Assembly (NCBI GenBank): GCA_011109175.1
Contig: RDEW01000008.1
Location: 1,369,447 to 1,433,446 of the forward strand
Length of the DNA stretch: 64,000 nt
Source of the DNA: Dicyema japonicum
Lineage: Eukaryota; Dicyemida; Rhombozoa; Dicyemidae
Direction of reading: 5' to 3'
Made by a program: the position numbers and the translations under genes
Part shown: positions 54,380 through 64,000 of the stretch, one piece after another
Numbering within the stretch: position 1 is the stretch's first letter
Layout: the number at the start of each line of letters is the position of its first letter
The notes under the pieces: generated by a model
What the model was told of the DNA's origin: nothing
Seen by the model: the letters and a program-made list of their open reading frames with translations, nothing else
Database searches by the model: none

Positions 54380-55340
54380 GGTGTATGGTATGGAGCGTTG
54401 TTGAAACGGCTTGTATCATTATTTGTTCCAATATGTGTATTTGTTTGGCTAAGAAATTATCTTCAGGAGAGGCAATCTTTTGTGAGGGTGTGCGGAAATT
54501 TATCTGATGCAACATCATTTTAGAAAGGAGTCAGCATTGATCTCTATTTTGTTTAATATATTCATGGCGAGTTTTCCACGTGCGAAGAATATTAATAATA
54601 GTATATTTATGCAGATGGCGTAAATGTGATGTACACATCGCTACATCTGCTATATCTGAAAGAAGAATCCAGGAGTATGTGAACCATATAGAACAATGGG
54701 TCGCATGTGAGCGTTAAAGGTCTCTACTAAAAAATCATGTGCAGTCCGAATAGGCCGTGGGAAAAAACACCTGAAACAGGAATACACAATCGGAATGAAC
54801 AATGCACACAGTTTAAGTTATTTGGCGGTCATTTATGGACACGCAAGAGATTACATGAACGATATAAGGGGAGGAGGAAGAGAGCTTTTTAGTCACACGA
54901 AAGTTAAACGTTAGCAGTGACACCTACCTGTTCATCTTCAAGGGAGTTATTTTTCCTAGCCTACTTTATGGGTGCAAAGGATGTTCTTCTCTCCGAAGCG
55001 GGAGAAGATCTTATCCCTCCAAGAGAAGACAAGGAGAGCTGCAATTTAGCTCCCCTTAAACAAGAAACTAAAAGACTATCTAAGCGAGGACGAAGACAAA
55101 CTGTTAGAACCGATTAGCAGGATTGTGGAGGATCGGATCAACGGTTTCAGAAGGTGATCAAAGATCCAAGACACGTACATAAAACTGAGAGAAACAATTG
55201 AGAAAATTAAAAATAGAAAAAGGAGACAAGTATTGAGTATAAGCCTTAAGGTAAGACTCAGATGTAATACCCTCCAGAAAACTCTTAAAAATCTTCCAGA
55301 TTATCAACACAACAACATTTTTAATATTAGTTTCAATACA
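54380..55340 (+). mobile_element. Jockey/R1-like LINE: RT motif C and tail
   Basis: Plus frames give VRVCGNLSDATSF, ILFNIFMASFPRAKN, YADGVNVMYTS (catalytic YADD changed to YADG, 54608-54619), RRIQEYVNHIEQWVACE and CAVRIGRGKKHLKQEYTIGM. SLLYGCKGC and a basic tail ending near 55330 follow. Order and spacing match a non-LTR RT and its C-terminus, through several frameshifts. It is a third LINE lineage next to LINE-A and LINE-B. Confidence 0.7.
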
Positions 55341-55355
55341 ACACGTTGAACAATC

Positions 55356-56400
55356 TCACCCACAGTCATGTTCCATTAATACTGTTTCAATTAAATGTTG
55401 CGTACGTATTGGGATCTCATTGCGACTGGGATTAAAAGTCTGTGTTCTACATCCGTGACAATGCGGAGACCAGATCGACTGTTTTAGCCTACATCCTCTC
55501 TCCTGCAGAAAGAGTGCAGGCAGATTTCCCAGACACATGGCCTTGAACGAAGTTGTTAGAAAAGCTTAGGACGCCGCCGGACACCCCTCCATGCTCGAAC
55601 CAGACGGTCTTTGCAGGTGGGACGGAAAACGACCACCTGCACCGACACGTTTGCCTTTTGCAACCTACTTCAAAGTGCATCTGGAGCCTGTTCTGCCGCT
55701 GAAAAGGCAGAGAAGTTGAAACGGGAAAAGTAGGCTTTTTTACCCAAGGATTTTTGTTTGTTCCACTCGCCGTTGAGACTTCTGGTTCCCTTGCGCCTAC
55801 GATGCTGAAATTTCTTAAGTCGTCTAGGGAATCGGATCGCTACATGAACAGGAGACCCTCGTGAGCGCTGCTGGTTATTTGAGCGAATCTCGCTCGCCAT
55901 CCTGAGAGGAAATAGCCACGCAGTGAGGCCAGTCGCTAAATAACCGTTTACTATCGTTTCTTTCCTTAATAAATACTTTCGAATTAAATGTCCGTTAGAA
56001 AATTGCAATTAAACTTCGCCTCTTCCATTAATGTCCAAAAATTGACTTCTTCCATGGCTACTGTTCAGTAAGCAGCGCTCGAATTTCCTCCGAAAACTGC
56101 ACAGTCTGCGTCTCTCCAAAGAGATAACATCCTGCACGCTCTGACAGGCTGACTTCTCGACAAATTCACTTGGACCAACTATCGAGATGGAAGCCAAAGG
56201 GGTCGGTGACACTTCTGATATCCTTAAGCACCCGCGGTAAAGATAGCAAAACAAGTAGAGGCGGAGAGGCAACTGCCATCCAAAAGTAGTCCTCTTCTCC
56301 CCTTGGGTTCGCATCCTCATAAGTAGTGATGGATAGTCCAGCTTCTTCAGCCAATTAATCTTTTTACGCTGCATACAATGAGTCGGTCCTGCTATATAAC
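55356..56400 (-). CDS. Unassigned open frames, GC-richer block
   Basis: Overlapping minus frames (55356-55538, 55489-55680, 55670-56008, 56009-56497) in a block clearly less AT-rich than its surroundings. Basic stretches ([17 protein letters not shown]) and scattered Cys occur, as in the 5' part of some LINE ORFs, but I see no defined finger. Probably retroelement sequence; family unknown. Confidence 0.25.
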
Positions 56401-56429
56401 TCTTCCTGCTGGGGGACTTCGATCTCAGA

Positions 56430-56780
56430 AACCAAAAATAATAACTCCTTCCGCCGAAGGCAATTACGAATACTGTGCGGGGTACAATGGCTGACACGGA
56501 TCAACAATGAGGCACTGTACCGAAAGTGCTCAGCGCGACCTGTGATTTGGGAAGTGGTGGTGGCCCGATGGAGACTGCTTGGACACGTCCTACGGATGGA
56601 CCCTGCAAATTTGGTAATGGAGAAATATTTCGCTGCAAGTGGAAAGAAATGTCGGGGGCGCCCGCGTACTACGCTACCGGGAGTGTTGGATGAGGATCTC
56701 AAGGCAATCAACCTGAGGCTCGTAAGTGGGGAGGATCTGTATGTTATGAGAAGTTTGGCGTGTAACAGGGGAGGATGACG
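56430..56780 (+). mobile_element. LINE-B C-terminal tail, best copy
   Basis: Reads RRRQLRILCGVQWLTRINNE, ALYRKCSARPVIWEVVVARW, RLLGHVLRMDPANLVMEKYF and KKCRGRPRTTLPGVLDEDLK, then MRSLACNRGG-stop in one frame (stop at about 56776). It is the post-RT conserved tail of RTE-like elements, defining the 3' end of LINE-B here. Confidence 0.75.
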
Positions 56781-56784
56781 AGAT

Positions 56785-57505
56785 TGATCAGAAAAATTGC
56801 TTTAAGTGCCAATTATAATTCTACGATAGTTGCCTATAATAATCATATTACAATGAGGATGTTATCTTGCAAGCGGCTCTACGAGACTCAAAAGTCTTAA
56901 AAAACTCAGAGACAATTGAAAAGGTCTCGATATTAAGTGGAGGATCTTCAAGAGCGAACTAGTGTGCAGGTTTACTTATATCTTAAAACATTTGGGTATT
57001 AATAATAATTTTGACATTAACAATATAAGTAAAACAGGAAGTCACTTTCATCTTTAAGGGATGAAAGTTACGTCATCACTTCAACCATCTAAAAATGTCA
57101 ACAACAATGGGTGGGATTTAAAGTTATTTTTCAAAACGACATAAACAATTCATTTTTCGATTCTGCCAAAAATTAATTCGCGGAATAGTAATAATCTTAT
57201 CTTGGGTAAGCAAACCGTGCTGCTGGTCATCGATAATCTTATTGTGCATTGTCAGGAAATATTCCTCTAGGTATTTGAATTAATCAAAACCTGTTGGGTT
57301 GGTGAATCAGATGCTTCTTTAACGTTTCCTATTCACACTTGATTCCATAACTTCGTCTAGGAATGTTAGATAGATAAAGATGGCGGAAGAAGCAATTATG
57401 AACGCTCTCAGGAGGTATTCGCTCCAGTATCATGTTCTCTTCGATAGTTCGTATCACACGTGTAGATACAAAGTCATGTATACATTTTGTTTAGGCTTGG
57501 TTTTT
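56785..57505. other. No gene recognised
   Basis: AT-rich; no shared repeat or coding motif seen. Confidence 0.35.
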
Positions 57506-57509
57506 TTTG

Positions 57510-57725
57510 GAGGTGAGATTTTTATGAATGTTCTTGGAGATCAGTAAATGTTTCCGTATGTGTCTAAGGTTGATGGATTTAAGCAATGGGAACATTGGAT
57601 GGTTCGGGTCAAGTGATTGTCGTACAACACTCAATGCTGAGCTGTGGACCTGCTGCAACTTTTGTAGGAGGGAGAGCGCTATGCAAGGAACCCAGGTTAG
57701 GAACCAGAATGAGCTAATTTATGAC
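57510..57725 (-). mobile_element. Jockey-type LINE tail, internally deleted copy
   Basis: The minus strand reads WVPCIALSLLQKLQQVHSSA and then RQSLDPNHPMFPLLKS and RHIRKHLL. The first part matches YASPSWALS...LQKVQNSA and the second matches LRQSFDPNNPVHALL of the 11.7-12.1 kb copy. The TGC...HLHxExKxLP segment between them is missing, so this copy carries an internal deletion of about 45 codons. Confidence 0.6.
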
Positions 57726-57729
57726 CATT

Positions 57730-59480
57730 ACAAAATCAAATTTAAAGATATGAAAACAGAGGTTGACTTTACTTTTATGTTTTGCAGAAGAGGATTGATA
57801 ACCTGTAGCGTGGGGATTCGAGCTATCTGAACTTAAATCCATAGACGTGAATCCGAATACCTCCGATGGAAACACGCTTTGTCTGTCTACATCAAAGGAA
57901 AAAAACTAATTTTCACTTTTAATTGGATTCCATCGCAGGGATGTGAGAAGGCATTTTTGTTTCCTAGAGGGGACCACAGACGCTGGATAATTCAGTTGAC
58001 TGATGAAACTGATATATGTGACGTTATTTATGTCTATTTTTCTAAGTAATCTGGATATAAATAAATGGAGTTAGGAGGAATTAAAAATCATTTAAAAAAG
58101 TATAGGATGCACCAAGGATCCGGGTTTGAATCCCGTTTAACCCTTAAAGAATCTAACCTTAATTTTTATATGTTCAAAACGTTTCTAATTTTGTGTAGGA
58201 GTCTTCCTAATTATCTGATCTCAATAAAGAAATTAATTTCTTAATTATTGGTTACGACTATATAGTCATCCACCTGTTCGTATTCAAGTTTACTTAATAT
58301 TCAGAAAGTTCCGCATGATGAGTTAGAAATGGATATGTAATCTCAAATAGTTTAGCAAATAAACAAACTAATGGAACGAAAAACATTTTGTTATCATCAA
58401 TCACACGTTCACTTCAACCCTTACCTCAAGTTAAATGTGATCCTGACCAATTTTAACTCGAAAACTTTGAAAATCATATCTAAGTGTCCTAGTCGTCAAT
58501 TTAGACGATAATACCCTCACACGTCATGAAACTATATCTCGAAAATAAGTTACGTCACCACCGATATACTTTCAATATAGCATTGTGATGCCAAAGCGGT
58601 TCAACTCGAAAAATCGGTCACCCTACTTTACTGTGCCTGTTACGATAAACTCCTTTACAGTCCATCTAACTCTCTTTCTCTCTGAGGTCGGCAGGGAGCA
58701 TCAATAAAAAATTTTAACACCGCAATAAAAATCACAGAATTTAAATAGACAAGCAAATCTAACAAAAAACGCTAAAAATAATTATCATTAAAAAAGACTA
58801 TTATTTCAATATAATTTTAAGATCATTATTATTTATGAGATCAAACGTAATCTAAGTGACCACAAAGCGAACATGAGAGGATCTTTACAACAAATCATTC
58901 AGTTCATTATCATTCTTCAATATTTGTCGCTTTTTATCACATGAGAGCTCCACGAGGTCAAAATAGAGTCCTTAAGTGAGACAGAATGGTACAAATGAAA
59001 TCATCAATAGACTCAATAGTTGTAGATATCCTCGATCAAGTAAGCCCATTTCATGTCACAAGTAATCTTATTCGGATGGTTCGAATAAGTAACTCGTTTC
59101 TAAGGGTAATAGATTAATTTTCAAGTTATCGAGATCTTTTACGTTAATTGAAAAATAAAAAATCAATTTTACCTTCATTTATGAGATCTATTGGGGTAAA
59201 TCAAAGTACTTATAACCATATATAATATATATTAAAGTAGTCATGGGAATCTCGCATGATGAATTCACAACAACAAAATACAAACTCAATTAAAATCCAT
59301 TTAGTTTATTTACGGTATTAATTTATGAATAATTCAAATTATTTATAAGGATTTCGTATGGATTGATATTTTTTAGAAATTTCGATCAATTGTTTTTGCC
59401 GATTAAAAAAGAAAATAGAGTATACATTATTATTCTTGGAAAGGAATGAAGTACAAAGTTACTATAAAATAGAAATTACG
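57730..59480. other. No gene recognised
   Basis: A plus reading at about 57925-58050 (GCEKAFLFPRGDHRRWIIQL) is open but unrecognised. A B-box-like GGGTTTGAATCCCG at 58121-58134 lacks an A box. The rest is AT-rich. Confidence 0.3.
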
Positions 59481-59481
59481 A

Positions 59482-60065
59482 TTGAAATTTGATGAGCTGT
59501 CGGATACTATTTACTATATCGACAATACATCAACAATAAAGAAATTTGAAGAAAAGATACTTTTAGTGGTCCACAAGATTTATTGCATCAGGAAAATGTA
59601 TAAATGTACTCTTATTCCTTTAACATCTTTTAAAGAGAAATTTTCGAAACGTTGTATCCGAAGAAAGAAACGAGAATAAAATTCGGCTAAAAATTGTTTC
59701 AATTGGTTTTTAATAAAATTTTGTCTGAGGAAGAACAAAACAATAAAGGAGAGCGAAGTAGAAATTGCAACACTGGTAAACGAATTGAACCGAATCCATC
59801 TAAGACTATCCTGGCCAATGAGATCTTCAACATAAATGACAGCATTGAGATAATTAATTGTTTTTCTTTAACAAAAAAATTAATAAGTAAATTCATTGGA
59901 CATATTGCAAGAATCCACAAAAAAGTAAAAAAGATATTATTGCATTTCCCTGAGGACAATTGTTTTTATCAAAATAGTGAAACCGAAGAAAAGGTAGAAC
60001 AAATAAAAAATTCTCAACAGTGGAACAAAACGATGTTAAAATTCTTGAATATCTTTACTATATAG
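59482..60065 (+). CDS. Unidentified ORF pair, frame-shifted
   Basis: Two adjacent plus frames, 59482-59679 (65 codons, basic end) and 59694-60065 (123 codons with SLTKKLISKFIGHIARIHKK), have ordinary composition. They could be one frame-shifted gene or an old element tail. A terminal segment of the second frame is tandemly duplicated downstream. No family is recognised. Confidence 0.25.
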
Positions 60066-60375
60066 AAACTCTGTTAGTTTTCAAATGAATCCATTCTACA
60101 AAAAAATGAAAAACTAAAAAATTCGAACAAAATTATGTGTATATTTCCATGAAACTGGACTTTAATGCTTCAAATGTATTTGTTCCCATTTTAATGCTTC
60201 TTATGTATACTGAACAAAACAATGTCAAAATTCTTGGAACTCTTTACTTTATAGACACTGTTAGTTTTCAAATAAATCCATTCTACAAAAGTCAAGGTAT
60301 CGATAAGTTCAAATAAATTTACGAAACAATTTCTATGAAACTGGACTCACTGATCTGCATGTAACTTATCCAAAC
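60010..60375 (+). repeat. About 182-bp tandem duplication
   Basis: The phrase AACAAAACxATGTxAAAATTCTTG...CTTTACTxTATAGA...GTTAGTTTTCAAATxAATCCATTCTAC at 60024 recurs at 60206, as does CATGAAACTGGACT / TATGAAACTGGACT. The copies have diverged moderately. Confidence 0.7.
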
Positions 60376-60379
60376 TATC

Positions 60380-61985
60380 GGACCGAGCTAACAAGAAGTT
60401 CGTCAATGCACAATTGGAGATATGATAAGCCATAATGTCAATATTAGTCTATAAACTCCCAGATTATATCATCACATAATAGAAAATATATAATATTCCC
60501 AGCTAATATGACATAAAATAAGCTGTTCAAAAATACGAAATCCAATATACTGAAAAAATAAATTCTTCTTATAAATGTAATATTATAGTTCATCGCAAAC
60601 ATAGAAGATTAGCACGGACATCGGGTTTATGCACAATAACTTTATCCTAATTATGGGGGTCTGTCATCAAAATGTCTAATAGTTTGACAATTATTTGGAA
60701 TTACTGAATTTAACTGAGGTAGGTCTACTGAATATGACATTGAATCCAATTAAACTGGAAATGGTAAAATGTCGGAGATTTTAGAAGATGTGGTAAGAAT
60801 TCACGGGATGTTAGTGCATATTCTAAACAAATAGGAGAAAGCCTGTGTATATCAATAAAAATTTCTTTTCAATCTTTCAAAAGCAAAAACTGAATCTAAA
60901 TATATTGATCTTTTCAGGAACATATTTAATCGTAATTATTAATAATTCAATAACTCTGTTACGCATGCATAAATTCAAGCAATCAATGGCTTTACAAAAT
61001 TCAATTCCTTTCAATGCAATCAATACATAAATTTGAAGGATGAGTCGAATATATAAAAATACTTGGTCAAGTTAAATAACGAGGAAATAAGAAGGCCACT
61101 GGATTGTTTGGAAGTCATCACAAAAAGAAGAAAAATCAAATGGAACGGTGTAATATCATATTTGCCAAAAAGAGTAATGCCTTACTCAGAGAAAACTTTA
61201 ATAATGAAATAATTTGTTTGTAATAAATGTGAAAAATTTGACATAGTATAGACAATATTGCACAATATAAAAAATATATCCGAATAATGCTGAAATAATA
61301 TAGTTTATGATTAACAAAACATTTATATAAAACATTCTGGTAACAAATTCCAACATTATTGTCAGATATAACAAAATAAATAAATTTTTGTAAGCAAATA
61401 AACAATACTCAACAACACCACCACATAATGTTATCTGACGCGTGTTAGTGAATTATTAGATTTTAGGTTTGCCACACTGTATTATTGTTTTTATATATAT
61501 TAAATAATAAAATTTATTTTTATTATATTTTTTTATTCCTTTTACGAATTTTTAACCTTTTACGTATTTTCGGTATATATTTTTGCAACAATGTCACGTT
61601 CTCTGTCACGCTTTTTACAACGTAAAAAGACAGCTCTGTATCCAAATGATATTCTATGAAAAACGAGGTTATTTCTATTAACATAACACCTACGATTCTT
61701 GGAATACCTTTGATCAGTTACTCTCCTTTTTAGAGTTATTAAGATCAAGCTAACTTAATTGCGTGAAGTAATTAAAATATCCTAACAAAAAAGAAAGAGG
61801 TTAAGAACTATTTTAATTGCTTTGCTTTTTTTCAACATAGTCAATTATCTGAAAAATAATCCAAGAGTTAACCGCTGAAGACAATGACGACAAAATATTA
61901 AAATTATTTCTTTGACATATTTCTGTCCCCGGTTATCAGTTTTCTCAGTCAAAACAAAATTTTCAGATCTATAATAAATGAAAAT
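60380..61985. other. AT-rich, no gene recognised
   Basis: Frames at 60845-61030 (plus) and 61136-61405 (minus) look like AT-rich noise. At 61560-61748 (minus) two overlapping frames are open, one reading GVMLIEITSFFIEYHLDTEL, unrecognised. Confidence 0.3.
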
Positions 61986-61989
61986 AATG

Positions 61990-63310
61990 TACCTGCCTAC
62001 GCAGTGGAACTTGAAAATTCTAATCGTCTGTATCATCGGCTTGCTCCTCCCATTATAACTGGAGACTTGAATTTCAAAGTGAGGAAAAGCGGGACGAATC
62101 AATTTGCCTGAACAGCCACGCTCGAAAATCAGAAATCTGTCCGGGAAGGTCTTTATACACTTCTGCGAGACTGCTCTCTTGTAACTCGGCGTTTTGACAT
62201 GCAGCGCGACATAAAACGACGTTGACAGGGCAGAGGAGAGACTCTTGTAGAAATCACGTCTATACATTTAACCAAATCGACTACATACTATCTAGGCAAA
62301 AAACACTGAAGGGGCTACCCACGGATTTCCGTTCATACAGTGGTATGATGACCTCAAGTGATGACAAACTATTAGGACACGTCTCATTCTAGAGACGCTT
62401 TGGAATCTCCAGAGCACTGGCAACTCGTACGCGGAGCAGGACCTTGGCCGTGGTGGCTCTATTTGCTACCGATAATACCCGTAAAAAGAACGGCGAGAAA
62501 ATATCGAAACTGCTTGAGAATGTTGACACGAATATGTTATCTGGGCAGCTATGGAAATATATTTCGATCAGAGTCAGTCAGGCTGCCGGATGGAACTGGG
62601 AAATCGTCAAAGGATGTTCAAGGGAACTTTTGACAAATAGAAGAATTGGCAAAAAATTAAAGGAAATTCCAACTTTTAATAGAGTCTTCAAACTATACAA
62701 GCTTCACTGACTCTCTTAAAGGAGAAAGTAACAGAATCAAATACAAAATAAAGAAAAGAGTGAGGGAACTATCCCGGCACTAACATGGCAAAAGTCGTCG
62801 GAAGATACGAACATGATGCAAAAATGTTTGCTGTGGTTAAACAATTATTCCGCAATTATCAGATCGGAAAAATCGTAGTTTTCGATGATGTTGGAAAGTA
62901 ATAATCAACGGCCGAGAATCTGTAAATAAATTTGCTCTTGTTTACAAAAAACGACTAAATCTCAATGAACACTTGGAACCGTTTGAAGGAATTCCCAAAA
63001 ACCTGAATCAAAACATTACGAAGTCGTTTCAGCTTAGGGTAAGCTCAAAAATGGCAGAATCCCTGGGCCGGACAACGTGAGTGCAGAATTATTGAAATAT
63101 GCGCCAGATAGGGTGGCTGAGTAAATCTACACAGTCCTGAACATGACGTTCAAAATTCACAGTCCATTCAATGGAGGGAATGGCACCTTGATCCCAAATC
63201 AGAAACCTGGAAAGAAGAGAAATCTAAACAGTCTACACTCCATTAACACTAATGAATACGATAAGGAAAATACTTTCCCTTGTTGTGCTGTTTCGTATTT
63301 CAGGCCCTGT
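61990..63310 (+). mobile_element. LINE-B copy: endonuclease end to RT start
   Basis: Plus frames give PPIITGDLNFKV (GDxN motif), then FNQIDYILSRQKTLKGLPT (about 62267-62320) and SSDDKLLGHVSF, the C-terminal half of an APE endonuclease of RTE type. A linker frame follows (62444-62710). RT start motifs come next: GPDNVSAELLKYAP (63068-63110) and GTLIPNQKPGK (about 63183-63215). It is cut before motif C. It shows that LINE-B carries an APE endonuclease upstream of the RT. Frameshifts are frequent. Confidence 0.7.
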
Positions 63311-64000
63311 AAATGACAGAAGGGATGATATTACTACATCATTACACACTTGATCTAATAACCGCTTTCTACTTTTTGCCTTCATCAATTCTTAAGAGTT
63401 CTCATCAGATCCATCTAACTCAGGAGACGCCACTTACTTGTCAGGAATCCAAAAAAGATCTCTCTTCTCACCCACATCAGAATACTTTACCAGGATATAC
63501 ACTATCAATACGTCCTATAGCGATGATATTTTATTATGAGAGAATTGAGCAACCTGCTTCTCAATTAAGGGGAGATGTAATATGCCAAATCCGAGATATT
63601 TTGATGATGTCAGGAGTGTCGTAAATATTGCATAATATCTCACAGAAGACTGATATTTACTGTAATAGGTTGTGAAGCATCCAAAAACAGTTTTAAATTG
63701 GATGACCTTAAGATTTTTATTAGCACATATATATTTGTTTACCAAACCTATAAATGCTGACGTCCTCAGTATAATTGGCTTTAAAATCCTCATCAGTACG
63801 CTATCGTCCAGAGGCTGTTAACTTTGAAGATTGAATAGGGCTATAGATTTATCTCAAGTGCCTGTTAGACTGCCTGTTAAACGAAACAACGTATATGGTG
63901 GAAACTGCTTTCAGATAAGGTTTCCACGATTGTCTTCCACGACATCAATGCAGAAGATCCTTACTTTAATTTTGCTTCAGATAAGATAAGGCTAAAACCT
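63310..64000. other. No gene recognised
   Basis: Frames 63313-63624 (plus) and 63515-63793 (minus) overlap antisense and neither shows a motif. Confidence 0.3.

Noticed and set aside
58115-58140. B-box-like GGGTTTGAATCCCG as a tRNA or SINE
   Set aside because: No A box at the right distance and no shared body with SINE-1.
1-64000. Ciliate or nucleomorph origin suggested by tiny introns
   Set aside because: TAA, TAG and TGA all act as stops in the recognised genes. ZYG11-like, EGF and BED/hAT sequences point to an animal.
1-64000. Bacterial operons, CRISPR array, rRNA or prophage
   Set aside because: No ribosome-binding sites, polycistronic spacing, regular spaced repeats or rRNA sequence; all recognised genes are eukaryotic.

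Overview
The window is eukaryotic, AT-rich and dominated by decayed transposable elements, with a few host genes between them. The host genes look metazoan: two ZYG11-like CUL2 substrate receptors, a mitochondrial malonyl-CoA:ACP transacylase, a kinesin N-terminus, a BCAS2/SPF27 splicing factor, a C2H2 zinc-finger protein and an EGF-repeat fragment. When their conserved reading frames are joined, the joins fall on GT...AG introns of mostly 21-28 nt. Ordinary stop codons are used. Metazoan genes with introns this short fit dicyemid mesozoans, whose introns are reported to average about 26 nt. That taxonomic call is inference; the tiny introns are seen directly.

Layout. 0-3 kb: 3' end of a LINE, then a zinc-finger gene (+) converging on and slightly overlapping the MCAT gene (-). 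3-20 kb: LINE fragments, a tRNA-derived SINE, a 254-bp duplication, a Thr-rich repeat reading frame, a possible hAT terminus and unassigned gene-like pieces. 20.2-22.5 kb: ZYG11-like gene A (-). 23.4-28.7 kb: jockey-type LINE, an integrase-core remnant, SINE-2 copies and LINE-A 3' ends. 28.7-29.5 kb: BCAS2 (+). 31.9-41.2 kb: LINE-B and jockey-type elements plus a pogo/jerky-type transposase remnant. 42-51 kb: SINE-2 copies, EGF-repeat fragment, hAT remnant, LINE-A with a PHD-like finger, and another RT fragment. 51.4-53.4 kb: ZYG11-like copy B (-), cut by a single N at 53398. Beyond the N the sequence is the 5' end of a kinesin gene (-). 54.4-64 kb: further LINE fragments and AT-rich DNA.

Working names used below. 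LINE-A: non-LTR element with an RPIAIG-type RT and a C-terminal Cys/His plus KRPDG domain. LINE-B: RTE-like element with APE endonuclease, YADDVDF RT and a GHVLRM...GRPRTTL tail. Jockey-type: APE endonuclease plus RT elements of other lineages. SINE-1 is tRNA-derived. SINE-2 is a roughly 300-bp repeat ending in TAAATAAAT. No retroelement copy has an intact ORF.

Several host genes carry single-base frame breaks while splice sites and protein similarity stay intact. In BCAS2 these fall at short homopolymers, which suggests consensus errors in a long-read assembly at least as much as gene decay. All similarity calls were made by eye from remembered family motifs; no search was run.
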